Positions 6,299-13,125 of a stretch of 15,032 nt of DNA are shown one piece after another. Both the position numbers and the translations under genes were made by a program. This stretch comes from Planctomycetota bacterium. GTDB lineage: Bacteria; Planctomycetota; Phycisphaerae; Tepidisphaerales; Tepidisphaeraceae. Positions within the stretch are counted from its first letter, which is position 1; each line of letters starts with the position of its first letter. A model generated the notes under the pieces. The model was not told where the DNA came from. It did no database searches and was given only the letters and a program-made list of their open reading frames with translations. The stretch lies in NCBI GenBank assembly GCA_029777755.1, contig JAKORQ010000086.1, forward strand, positions 1-15,032, read 5' to 3'.

Positions 6299-7105
6299 AT
6301 GAGAAAAGCCGTTATCCTTCAACACGTTGAGTTTGAGACCCCCGGGCGGATTGTGCCTGCCCTGCGCAAGTATGGCGTGCCGATCGAGGTGCGCCATCTC
6401 TATCGCGGCGATGAGGTGCCGGCCGATCTTGGCGAAGCTCGTGTGCTGATCGTGCTCGGCGGTCCTATGGGCGTCGCCGACATCGGCAAGAGTGAGTACC
6501 CGTTCCTCGAGAAGGAAGTAGCGCTGCTTCAGTCGGCGATCGAGAAGGATGCGGCCGTCCTTGGCATCTGCCTTGGTGCGCAGCTCATCGCTCATGCCGC
6601 CGGCGCAAAGGTCTATCCCAACACGCGCCCGGGAGCCAAGCCGGAGGATCCGCCGATCCCTGCCCCGGAGATTGGCTGGGGCCCGGTGAATTTCCCGTTC
6701 CCCGGCGGTACCGAGCCGGTTGTCTTCGGCATGCACGACGGCGCGATGATGTTCCACTGGCATTTCGACACTTTCGATCTGCCCAAGCTCCCCGCGCCCC
6801 CGAACGCTCCTCCTCCGCCGGCCCCGGCCCCGCCGACCGGCAATGTGCTGCTTTCCTCCACGAAGACGTGCCGGAACCAGGCCTTCCGCTTCAAGAAGCG
6901 CATCCTTGGCTTCCAGTACCATTTTGAGATGACCCCGGAAGGGATCGAAGCCCTGCTCCAGCACCAGAAGGAAGCGGCGGAGAAGGTGCACGGGACCGGT
7001 GGCATCGATCAGATTCGACAGGACACGCAGAAGTACTACCCGGCATACCAGCGCCTCGGCGACAGGATCATCGATAACATCATCGAGTTCCTTCAGATCG
7101 CCTGA
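6299..7105 (+). CDS. Class I glutamine amidotransferase (GMP synthase GATase-like)
   Basis: A 268-residue cytosolic protein of the class I (triad) glutamine amidotransferase family, releasing ammonia from glutamine or acting on a gamma-glutamyl amide. The triad is visible: Cys91 in GICLGAQL, and His208 and Glu210 in FQYHFEMTPE. The oxyanion strand LGGPMGV (53-59) and the HWHFDTFDLP segment (153-162) are typical of the stand-alone GMP synthase-like subgroup. A proline-rich insert (about 162-179, with PPPPAPAPP) interrupts the domain, where relatives go straight from DLP to a LLASS-type strand. ATG 6299 is preferred to GTG 6287 because homologues begin with K-A-V/I-x-x-x-Q-H and an extended -10 box lies immediately upstream. 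The membrane-protein gene follows after 17 bp. The acceptor partner is unknown. Confidence 0.88.
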   Translation: MRKAVILQHVEFETPGRIVPALRKYGVPIEVRHLYRGDEVPADLGEARVLIVLGGPMGVADIGKSEYPFLEKEVALLQSAIEKDAAVLGICLGAQLIAHAAGAKVYPNTRPGAKPEDPPIPAPEIGWGPVNFPFPGGTEPVVFGMHDGAMMFHWHFDTFDLPKLPAPPNAPPPPAPAPPTGNVLLSSTKTCRNQAFRFKKRILGFQYHFEMTPEGIEALLQHQKEAAEKVHGTGGIDQIRQDTQKYYPAYQRLGDRIIDNIIEFLQIA

Positions 7106-7122
7106 TTGGCGCTGTTAGCGGC

Positions 7123-8595
7123 ATGGAACTGGTCAATTACATCCGCAGCTATCTGCAGCGGCCACTGGTCCGTCCATGGGCGCTGGCCGGGCCGGTGCTG
7201 ATCCTCATGATCTGCCTGCCGCTGCTGCGCCCGCTGCGCGAGCCTGACCCAAACCAGTGGCATGACGAGCAGCAGATGATCGCGGCCACCGTGCAGTCGA
7301 TTGTCGAGCACCATACGCTGGCGATCGACCAAAGCGTCTTTGCCGACAATCCCGTCGCGGTGACGCGCAACGGCCACCGCTACAGCCCGTATTCCCCGAT
7401 GCTTCCGGTGCTGCTGGCGCCGTTTTACTGGGTGCTTTACAAGCAGGGGCTTTACTTCGGCGACAATGTCATCTTCGTGCAGTACCTCCTGACAATAGTG
7501 GGGGCCGCGCTGCCGGTGGCGCTGTGCGCCGGGCTGGTGTACCGCCTGGCGCGGATGTTTGAGCTTCGCCGCACGGTGCGGGTGATGCTGGGCGTCGCCT
7601 GTGTGCTGTGCAGTGGCTTGATCAGCTATGGCGTGCTGCTCAATCGCCACGCGCCGGCCGCCCTTTGTCTGCTGATCGCGGTATCGGCGCTATCCCACCT
7701 GGCGGTCGCCACGCACCCGCATCGTCACCTGATCATGGCGATCTGCGCCGGGTTCTTCGCGGCGCTGGGCAGCACCATCGACTCGACGGTAGGCATCCCG
7801 GCGATGCTGTTTTGCCTGGTGCTGCTGGCGATGCGCTGGCCGGCCGCCATGCGGGCAGGGGCGGTAAGCCTCTATCTCTGCGGGGCGGTGAGTGTGCTGC
7901 TGCTGAATTTCATGCTTCTACAGGCCGGCCCGGGCAATGCCATGGCGCAGTTTCCCGGGGCGGCGCCGGAAATGATCGGCGAGATTCGCCCGGCGAGCGC
8001 TACCAACAGCCTCGAGCTGCCCCCGGGAGATGAGGACGACATCGAGGCCGCCCCCAGCACCATCCAGGTGCTCTGGAGTTACGCCTCCGCCTGGATCGGC
8101 AGGCTGCTGGAAGCGATAGTCGGCCAGCACGGGCTGCTCAGTCACTTCCCCATGCTCATAGTCGGGGTGCTGGGAGCGATCTGGGTTCTGCATCGCAACT
8201 GGACGGCAACCACCAAATCGCTGGCCGGCCTGACGCTGGTCTCCTGCCTGCTGGTGATCATTACCTACACCTTCGCTGACTATGGCCGGATGGCGTATGG
8301 AACCCCGTGGTTCGTGGCGGTGTCCCCGGTGCTGCTGATGTGGTCGGGGGCGTGGGTGAAACACACCCATCGCAAGAAGTCATGGGTTCGCGCAGGAATT
8401 GTTTTTGCTTTCAGTGCGATGGTCGGACTGGTGGGCATGTCTGATCCGATGCCAAGGGAAGGCTACAGCGGTTATAGTTTTGCACAGGCGACGGTGCGTA
8501 TGCTCCGGGGCGATCCACAACCTATCGTCCCCGCCACGCAGCCGTCGTCGGATGATTCCACCACCCGGCCCTCCGGTAGAAACTCTCGGCCCTGA
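7123..8595 (+). CDS. Polytopic membrane protein, possible GT-C type glycosyltransferase
   Basis: A 490-residue integral membrane protein with about 9-11 hydrophobic segments, for example around 20-37, 92-108, 120-142, 152-172, 178-195, 203-235, 245-266, 342-356, 367-384, 394-411 and 423-438. After the first helix comes a non-cytoplasmic loop with WHDEQQMIAAT and later RNGHRYSPYSP. Acidic residues in that loop are the layout of GT-C lipid-phosphate-sugar transferases, but similarity is too low to name the family. A soluble loop at about 268-315 is acidic (PGDEDDIEAA). The C-terminal about 50 residues are Ser/Thr/Pro-rich and probably disordered. The gene starts 17 bp after the amidotransferase stop and ends 15 bp before the next gene, so the three are probably co-transcribed. 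The Shine-Dalgarno is weak. Confidence 0.75.
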   Translation: MELVNYIRSYLQRPLVRPWALAGPVLILMICLPLLRPLREPDPNQWHDEQQMIAATVQSIVEHHTLAIDQSVFADNPVAVTRNGHRYSPYSPMLPVLLAPFYWVLYKQGLYFGDNVIFVQYLLTIVGAALPVALCAGLVYRLARMFELRRTVRVMLGVACVLCSGLISYGVLLNRHAPAALCLLIAVSALSHLAVATHPHRHLIMAICAGFFAALGSTIDSTVGIPAMLFCLVLLAMRWPAAMRAGAVSLYLCGAVSVLLLNFMLLQAGPGNAMAQFPGAAPEMIGEIRPASATNSLELPPGDEDDIEAAPSTIQVLWSYASAWIGRLLEAIVGQHGLLSHFPMLIVGVLGAIWVLHRNWTATTKSLAGLTLVSCLLVIITYTFADYGRMAYGTPWFVAVSPVLLMWSGAWVKHTHRKKSWVRAGIVFAFSAMVGLVGMSDPMPREGYSGYSFAQATVRMLRGDPQPIVPATQPSSDDSTTRPSGRNSRP

Positions 8596-8610
8596 AAGGA
8601 CCCGCGAAAG

Positions 8611-9021
8611 ATGCGGATTGCAATTGCCTATGTCCTTGTTGGTCTGGTTCTGTCGCCGATCGCGGTACTGGCACAGGATGATCTCACCAGCGACCAGCTC
8701 AGGCGAATGTACGAGGATGCTCTCTCGCAGTTGAAATCCGCGCAGGATCGTCGCAGCGAGCTCGCCCGCGAGAACGAGAACCTGCGCGCCCAGATCACGG
8801 AACTGGAGCAAAAAGTCCGCGAGCTCCAGGAACAGCTCGACACCATCGCCGACGTGACTTTGCGCGTCCGCTCCGAGCGGGCCGCGTGGGATGCCTTCCT
8901 GGAGGCCGAGCCGGCCATCCGGCGAATATGGCTCGGCTTTTTACATGAGAATACCCTGCCCCGGCTTGACTACCGAACCGTGCTCGACAGTAACTGGCCG
9001 TTCTATGCTATCCGGCCCTGA
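8611..9021 (+). CDS. Small exported coiled-coil protein
   Basis: A 136-residue protein of no recognised family. It has a signal peptide (MRIAIAYVLVGLVLSPIAVLAQ) with probable cleavage after ALA or AQ near residue 21-22. Residues 25-80 form a strongly predicted heptad coiled coil rich in Glu, Gln, Arg and Leu (RSELARENENLRAQ, then ELEQKVRELQEQL). The C-terminal 50 residues are compact, with several Trp, Phe and Leu, and end in NWPFYAIRP. A periplasmic or membrane-attached oligomer is likely. AAGGA at 8596-8600 precedes the ATG. The gene follows the membrane-protein gene by 15 bp, so the two may act together. The function is unknown. Confidence 0.78.
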   Translation: MRIAIAYVLVGLVLSPIAVLAQDDLTSDQLRRMYEDALSQLKSAQDRRSELARENENLRAQITELEQKVRELQEQLDTIADVTLRVRSERAAWDAFLEAEPAIRRIWLGFLHENTLPRLDYRTVLDSNWPFYAIRP

Positions 9022-9095
9022 CCACAACTTATTGGGGTAGATATCAATCGCTCCCCGGTATATTGATTGGTCCGCATTTTGCATTAAGAAATTGC

Positions 9096-9491
9096 ATGAT
9101 GCGTAACTGCGACACAATGCCGCCCCCGCAACTGATGAGGATGCTGCTGGTGGAGGATGAAGCGCCATGCCGGCGAGCCATGCAACGCGTGCTCCGGGCG
9201 CATGGGTTTGTCGTCCATGCCGTGGCTTCCGCGGAAGAGGCGGTGCAACTGCTTTCTTCGAAAACCACCACCGTCTCCTGCATGATTGTTGACGTCGATC
9301 TGCCGGGCATGTGCGGGCTGGACCTCGTGCGCTACGTACAGGCGAGCGGCCTGGGGATTCGTCCCATGCTGGTGACGGCCGCCGACCGGATTCAGGTTCA
9401 GCGGTTCGCCGCCGAGTACGAGGTGGAGTACTTCCCCAAGCCGCTCGACATTGACGAGTTCCTCGACGCTATCTCAACGCCCGCCTGCTGA
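9096..9491 (+). CDS. Stand-alone response regulator receiver domain protein
   Basis: A single CheY-like receiver domain without an output domain, about 131 residues from the ATG at 9096. The phosphorylation machinery is complete: the acidic pair in LLVEDE, the phospho-acceptor Asp in IVDVDLPGM (first Asp of DVDLP), the Thr in LVTAAD and the Lys in YFPKPLD. It would act by protein-protein contact or as a phosphate shuttle. No histidine kinase is in the window. The start is uncertain: ATGs at 9096, 9099 and 9117 are in frame, none has a strong Shine-Dalgarno, and the conserved domain begins at MRMLLVEDE (9135). The TTG at 9063 looks too early. A TATATT box at 9059-9064 could be a -10 element, but no convincing -35 accompanies it. 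The gene is convergent with the next one, with 9 bp between stops. Confidence 0.85.
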   Translation: MMRNCDTMPPPQLMRMLLVEDEAPCRRAMQRVLRAHGFVVHAVASAEEAVQLLSSKTTTVSCMIVDVDLPGMCGLDLVRYVQASGLGIRPMLVTAADRIQVQRFAAEYEVEYFPKPLDIDEFLDAISTPAC

Positions 9492-9500
9492 TGCTGGCCG

Positions 9501-10559
9501 CTATTTGCCCACCGTGGCGGTTTCCAGCAGCTGTGCCAGCCGACGCTCTTTTCGTTCCCGCCAGGCGCCTTTTTCATAGGCATAGCCCACGATCAGGGGT
9601 ACCGCCAGCGTAGCTTCGCTGTAGACCATTTGCTCCGAGCCCGTATCGACCTTGCCCCAGCTTGATGCTTCCTTGAGCGTGCTGCTGGAGAGCGCCCCAT
9701 CGCGGACATCCGCCACCGTGACCTGGATGGCGTACTTGTGCATGGGGGCCTCCTTGCCCAGGACGTCGGCCGCCACCACTATGTCCTGGGCGAAGTTCTT
9801 GGGTACTCCTCCGCCGATCATGAACAAGCCGGTCTGCCTGCTGGCAATCTTCAGTTGCGTGAGCTCATAAAAGTCCTTGGCGCTGTCGATGCTGACCTTC
9901 GGGCTGTCGCCGCGGGCCGCCTGGTGCGCCACCAGGCCAAAACCGGCCGAGCAGTCGCTGAATGCCGGCACGAAGATCGGCACGTCATGGCGATATGCCT
10001 CATGCACGATGCTGACCACGCCGCGGCCCTCGCGCTCAAGGTACGCGCCCATCTCGCGGATGAACTCTCGCGATGAGTAGGGGCGTGGCTCAAGCGCATC
10101 GGCGATCCTGCCGCAGGTCTCATCGCAGATGCGCAGCTCGTCCTCGTTGATCAGCGTGTCGTAGATGCGGTCGATATGCAGCTCACGCAGCTCATCATCG
10201 TACATTCCCGACTTGAGCTGTTCGGGGGCGATGTAGTGCGAGAATCCCAGCGCTTCGAAGAAGTCCTGGTCGACGATGTTTGCGCCCGTGGAGACGATGC
10301 AGTCGACCATGTTGTGGCTGATCATGTCGGTGAAGACCTTCTTCAGCCCGGCGCTGATCAGCGAGCCGGCGAGGCAGAGGATGATGCTGCAATCCTTGTC
10401 GCGCAGCATGGCGTCGTAGATCTCCGCCGCCCGCGCCAGGTCGCGCGCGGAGAAGGCCATCTCCCGCATCTGCTCGACAGTGGCGGTCGCGTTGACCCTG
10501 GTCATGTCGATGTGGCGGATCTTGCGCGCAAAGAGTTCTTCCTTGTTAAGCCTGCTCAT
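9501..10559 (-). CDS. Deoxyhypusine synthase-like protein
   Basis: A 352-residue protein of the deoxyhypusine synthase family (NAD-dependent aminobutyl transfer from spermidine). Family marks are the CLAGSL segment (62-67), the VSTGANIVDQDF strand (89-100), GLFMIGGGVPKNF (244-256) and the active-site EASSWGK with Lys303, the equivalent of the catalytic lysine of human DHS. The Glu six residues before that Lys and the adjacent Trp are also kept. The HHIANAN segment of eukaryotic enzymes reads NFAQDIV here, and SDSGA reads ALSSST. Bacteria lack eIF5A, so classical hypusination is not expected; a polyamine product such as homospermidine is a plausible alternative. The start ATG has GGGAG about 8 nt upstream on the minus strand (complement of 10568-10572). 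It is divergent from clpS across a 200-bp gap. Confidence 0.88.
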   Translation of the reverse strand: MSRLNKEELFARKIRHIDMTRVNATATVEQMREMAFSARDLARAAEIYDAMLRDKDCSIILCLAGSLISAGLKKVFTDMISHNMVDCIVSTGANIVDQDFFEALGFSHYIAPEQLKSGMYDDELRELHIDRIYDTLINEDELRICDETCGRIADALEPRPYSSREFIREMGAYLEREGRGVVSIVHEAYRHDVPIFVPAFSDCSAGFGLVAHQAARGDSPKVSIDSAKDFYELTQLKIASRQTGLFMIGGGVPKNFAQDIVVAADVLGKEAPMHKYAIQVTVADVRDGALSSSTLKEASSWGKVDTGSEQMVYSEATLAVPLIVGYAYEKGAWRERKERRLAQLLETATVGK

Positions 10560-10613
10560 GAGTGCTACTCCCTTCTGCAGCCTGGTTGTTCGAAAGGCGT
10601 ACCCCTGCGTGCG

Positions 10614-10635
10614 ATCGGCGTTACCCAGCGCCGAT
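10614..10635. repeat. 7-bp inverted repeat in the dhs/clpS intergenic region
   Basis: ATCGGCG and CGCCGAT with an 8-nt loop. It lies about 55 bp upstream of the deoxyhypusine-synthase-like start and well before clpS. No T run follows on either strand, so it is not a terminator. It could be an operator or a leader hairpin in the minus-strand transcript. Confidence 0.4.
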
Positions 10636-10652
10636 TATGGATGAGGGTACTA

Positions 10653-10680
10653 TTCAACGTTTGCCACCCGATAGTATACT
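10653..10680 (+). promoter_or_regulatory. Possible promoter for clpS
   Basis: TTCAAC (10653-10658), a 16-bp spacer and TATACT (10675-10680, five of six). The -35 matches only three of six. A start near 10687 would give a leader of about 75 nt. TATACT reads AGTATA on the other strand, so it does not serve both directions. Confidence 0.3.
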
Positions 10681-10760
10681 TGTAATTGTAGATGGGTGGT
10701 GTTGATGCGCCCACCGTTGACGGTGTTTCAGGGGCAGGCACAGGGTAGGCGGTTTAGGTT

Positions 10761-11105
10761 ATGTCTGAAAAACAGCTCAATGAGGGCAATGGCGAATCCG
10801 TCTCGACAATCGATCCGGAGCAGAAGACTCGCCAGAAACCAGCGCCCAAGCGTCGGGATCCTCAGCCGTTGCCGCCGTGGAAAGTGCTGCTGCACAATGA
10901 TGACGTAAACGTGATGGATTACGTCGTGAAGACCATCACCATGCTCACTCCGCTCACGCTGGAGGAAGCGGTGCAGCGCACTATCGATGCTCACAAGACG
11001 GGGGTTTCCCTGCTGCTGGTCACGCACAAGGAGCGCGCTGAGCTCTACCAGGAGCAGTTCCAGTCAAAAGGATTGACCGTAACTATTGAGCCTGATGAGG
11101 CTTGA
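10761..11105 (+). CDS. clpS: ATP-dependent Clp protease adaptor ClpS
   Basis: A 114-residue adaptor that delivers N-degron substrates to ClpA/ClpAP or ClpC. A flexible, charged N-terminal extension of about 38 residues precedes the folded domain. The domain begins at PPWKVLLHNDD: Asn46, Asp47 and Asp48 form the NDD signature for the substrate alpha-amino group. His78 in DAHKTG is the conserved pocket histidine. The C-terminal strand (GLTVTIEPDEA) is normal for the family. The length is normal. The Shine-Dalgarno is weak (TAGG near the ATG). Endonuclease IV starts 18 bp downstream, so the two are probably co-transcribed. No Clp ATPase gene lies in the window. Confidence 0.95.
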   Translation: MSEKQLNEGNGESVSTIDPEQKTRQKPAPKRRDPQPLPPWKVLLHNDDVNVMDYVVKTITMLTPLTLEEAVQRTIDAHKTGVSLLLVTHKERAELYQEQFQSKGLTVTIEPDEA

Positions 11106-11123
11106 GGGCCTATCATCGGCTAA

Positions 11124-12005
11124 ATGTTTGGTTCTCACCTATCGATCGCGGGCGGGCTGTACAAGGCACTGCTGAAAGCTGAAGAGTATCAATTTCAGAC
11201 GGTGCAGGTGTTCAATAAGTCCCAGCAGCAGTGGCGTGCCCGGCCGCTCACGGATGAAGACATCACCCTCTGGCGCGACCATGTTAAGCGATTAAAGTTC
11301 CGCAAGACGGTTTCCCACGCCGGCTATCTCATCAATGTTGGCTCGCCAAAGGAGGATCTGTGGCAAAAGAGCCTCGATTCGCTGGTTGAGGAACATGAGC
11401 GCTGCACGGCGCTGGGCATCAGCTACCTGGTCATGCACCCGGGCGCGCATTGCGGGCAGGGCGAGGAGCCATGCCTGCGGCAGATCGCCAAGTCGCTGGA
11501 CATCCTGCATCAGCGCCTGCCGGATTCAAAGCTGATCACCTGCCTGGAGATCACGGCCGGCCAGGGATCCTGCGTGGGGCATCGCCTGGAGCACCTGGCG
11601 ACCATCATCGACCTGGTCGAGCAGAAGAATCGCCTGGGGGTCTGCCTGGATACCGCGCACCTGTTCGCGGCCGGCTACGACTTTCGCGGCAGCAAGTACC
11701 GGCAATTTGTCAGGGAGATCGAGCAGACTGTCGGCATACAGCGCATCAAAGTCTGGCACCTGAACGACTCGAAGAAGGACCTGGGCAGCCGCGTCGATCG
11801 CCATGACCACATAGGAGAGGGCAAGATCGGCGTGGAAGGTTTCCGCCCGATCGTCAACGACGACGCATGGGAGAATATCCCCAAGATCCTGGAAACGCCC
11901 AAGGAAACGGCGCCTGATGGCCGGGATTGGGACATCGGCAACATGGAGCGACTGTCGGCATTGATGTCGCGCCGCACCCGGGCCGCCGCTGGATCATCGA
12001 CTTAG
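11124..12005 (+). CDS. nfo: Deoxyribonuclease IV (endonuclease IV, AP endonuclease)
   Basis: A 293-residue TIM-barrel AP endonuclease that cuts 5' to abasic sites in base excision repair using a three-zinc centre. The metal ligands can all be placed: His65 (HAGYLIN), His105 (MHPGAH), Glu142 (CLEITAGQG), Asp176 and His179 (CLDTAHLFAAGYD), His212 (WHLNDS), Asp225 and His227 (VDRHDHIGEGKIG) and Glu257 (ILETP). The Asn that normally follows the Glu142 ligand (LENTAGQG) is Ile here. The length is close to the usual 280. The protein begins at MFGSHLSIAGG, the family N-terminus, so the start is secure despite no clear Shine-Dalgarno. It follows clpS by 18 bp. Confidence 0.95.
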   Translation: MFGSHLSIAGGLYKALLKAEEYQFQTVQVFNKSQQQWRARPLTDEDITLWRDHVKRLKFRKTVSHAGYLINVGSPKEDLWQKSLDSLVEEHERCTALGISYLVMHPGAHCGQGEEPCLRQIAKSLDILHQRLPDSKLITCLEITAGQGSCVGHRLEHLATIIDLVEQKNRLGVCLDTAHLFAAGYDFRGSKYRQFVREIEQTVGIQRIKVWHLNDSKKDLGSRVDRHDHIGEGKIGVEGFRPIVNDDAWENIPKILETPKETAPDGRDWDIGNMERLSALMSRRTRAAAGSST

Positions 12006-12086
12006 AGAGATGGAACGCTACACTCGCGACATGGGTAGGGGAATTTGCATAACCAGCACCTGCGCAGGATCGACGGAGGTGCGCCC

Positions 12087-13070
12087 ATGAGTGCCCTGGA
12101 AGAGGCAAAGCGCAGTTGGCAGGAGCTTGAGTATGGGATGCTCCTGCATTTCGGGGTCAGCACCTTTGCCCGGTCGCAGTGGCGCAGCAGCGATTTCCCG
12201 CTGGAGAAGTTCCGCCCCGGCGAATTGGACTGTCACCAGTGGATCTCCGTTATCTCCGAGGCAGGGATGAGCTACGCGGTGCTCACCGTGAAGCATCACG
12301 ATGGATTTTGCCTCTGGCCCACTGAGTTCACCGATTACAACGTCGCGAAGACTGCCTTCGCCCGGGACATCGTCGGCGAGTTTGTCGAGGCCTGCCGCAC
12401 GGTTGGGATCCGCCCGGGAATCCAGTACAGCCTGCTGGATCGGCACTGTCCCTTCTATGGGGATGATGCCGCGTATGCCCAGTTCGTCCGCCAGCAGATT
12501 ACCGAACTTTGGCAGATCTACGGCCCGTTCGTCGAGATACGCTTCGATGGAGCGTGGGACAAGGACTTCCCCACCCGCAGCCGCGATTACGATCCCGAGC
12601 TTGATGGCCCGGTCGATCCCCAGGCACAGGGCGGGGTGCGCTGGCAGTGGCGCGAGCTGTACGAGCTTGTCCATGAGATCCAGCCCGATTGCCTGCTGGC
12701 GCAGACAACCTCCCCGCATCGCCCGGGAGAGATCAACTATCTGCCGGTCGATCTGCGCACGGCCGAGCATTTCGACTACATCCATCGCGAGCAGATGGCC
12801 CGCGTGCGCGAGAGCAGCACCTTCCAGGATGAATCCGGCAATCCCGTTGAGCTGCCCATCGAGTTCTGCTCGCCGCTTTGTCCTGACTGGTTCTGGACGG
12901 GCAGGAGCTACGCCCATCCAGGGGCGCGAACCATCGCCTCCTGGTACAAGAGGGCCCGCCTCTTTCAGGGAAACCTGCTGATCGGTGCCGGTCCGGATCC
13001 GCGCGGCCTGCTCCCGGAGTACCACCGCGAGATCCTCCGCGCCGCCCGCCAGATGATGGGAAAGGCATAG
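12087..13070 (+). CDS. Alpha-L-fucosidase-like glycoside hydrolase (GH29), catalytic domain only
   Basis: A 327-residue protein matching the catalytic barrel of GH29 alpha-L-fucosidases, which remove fucose with retention of configuration. Landmarks are the N-terminal YGMLLHFGVSTF (16-27), VLTVKHHDGFCLWP (65-78), the RDIVGEFVEACR helix (93-104) and VEIRFDGAWD (149-158), whose Asp154 is the expected nucleophile. The general acid/base cannot be assigned. No C-terminal beta-sandwich domain and no signal peptide are present, so it is probably cytosolic, unlike most GH29 enzymes of 450 residues or more. ATG 12087 is chosen because GGAGG lies at 12075-12079, 7 nt upstream; the TTG at 12045 has no such support. 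The SGNH hydrolase gene begins 55 bp after it. Confidence 0.85.
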   Translation: MSALEEAKRSWQELEYGMLLHFGVSTFARSQWRSSDFPLEKFRPGELDCHQWISVISEAGMSYAVLTVKHHDGFCLWPTEFTDYNVAKTAFARDIVGEFVEACRTVGIRPGIQYSLLDRHCPFYGDDAAYAQFVRQQITELWQIYGPFVEIRFDGAWDKDFPTRSRDYDPELDGPVDPQAQGGVRWQWRELYELVHEIQPDCLLAQTTSPHRPGEINYLPVDLRTAEHFDYIHREQMARVRESSTFQDESGNPVELPIEFCSPLCPDWFWTGRSYAHPGARTIASWYKRARLFQGNLLIGAGPDPRGLLPEYHREILRAARQMMGKA

Positions 13071-13125
13071 CATTTGACCTTCTTGCGTGGTATGTATCCC
13101 TTCGCACTCCACGAAAGGACAGGTC

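Noticed and set aside
6212..6991. Minus-strand open frame of 259 codons antisense to the amidotransferase
   Set aside because: It covers the promoter and catalytic region of a clear class I amidotransferase. Its translation is Arg/Leu/Gly-rich with no motif.
12059..12068. CCTGCGCAGG palindrome before the fucosidase gene
   Set aside because: A 10-bp GC-rich palindrome is expected by chance in DNA of this composition, and nothing else supports an operator.
13074..13096. TTGACC followed by TATGTA as a promoter for the SGNH gene
   Set aside because: The spacer is only 11 bp, too short for a sigma70 promoter.
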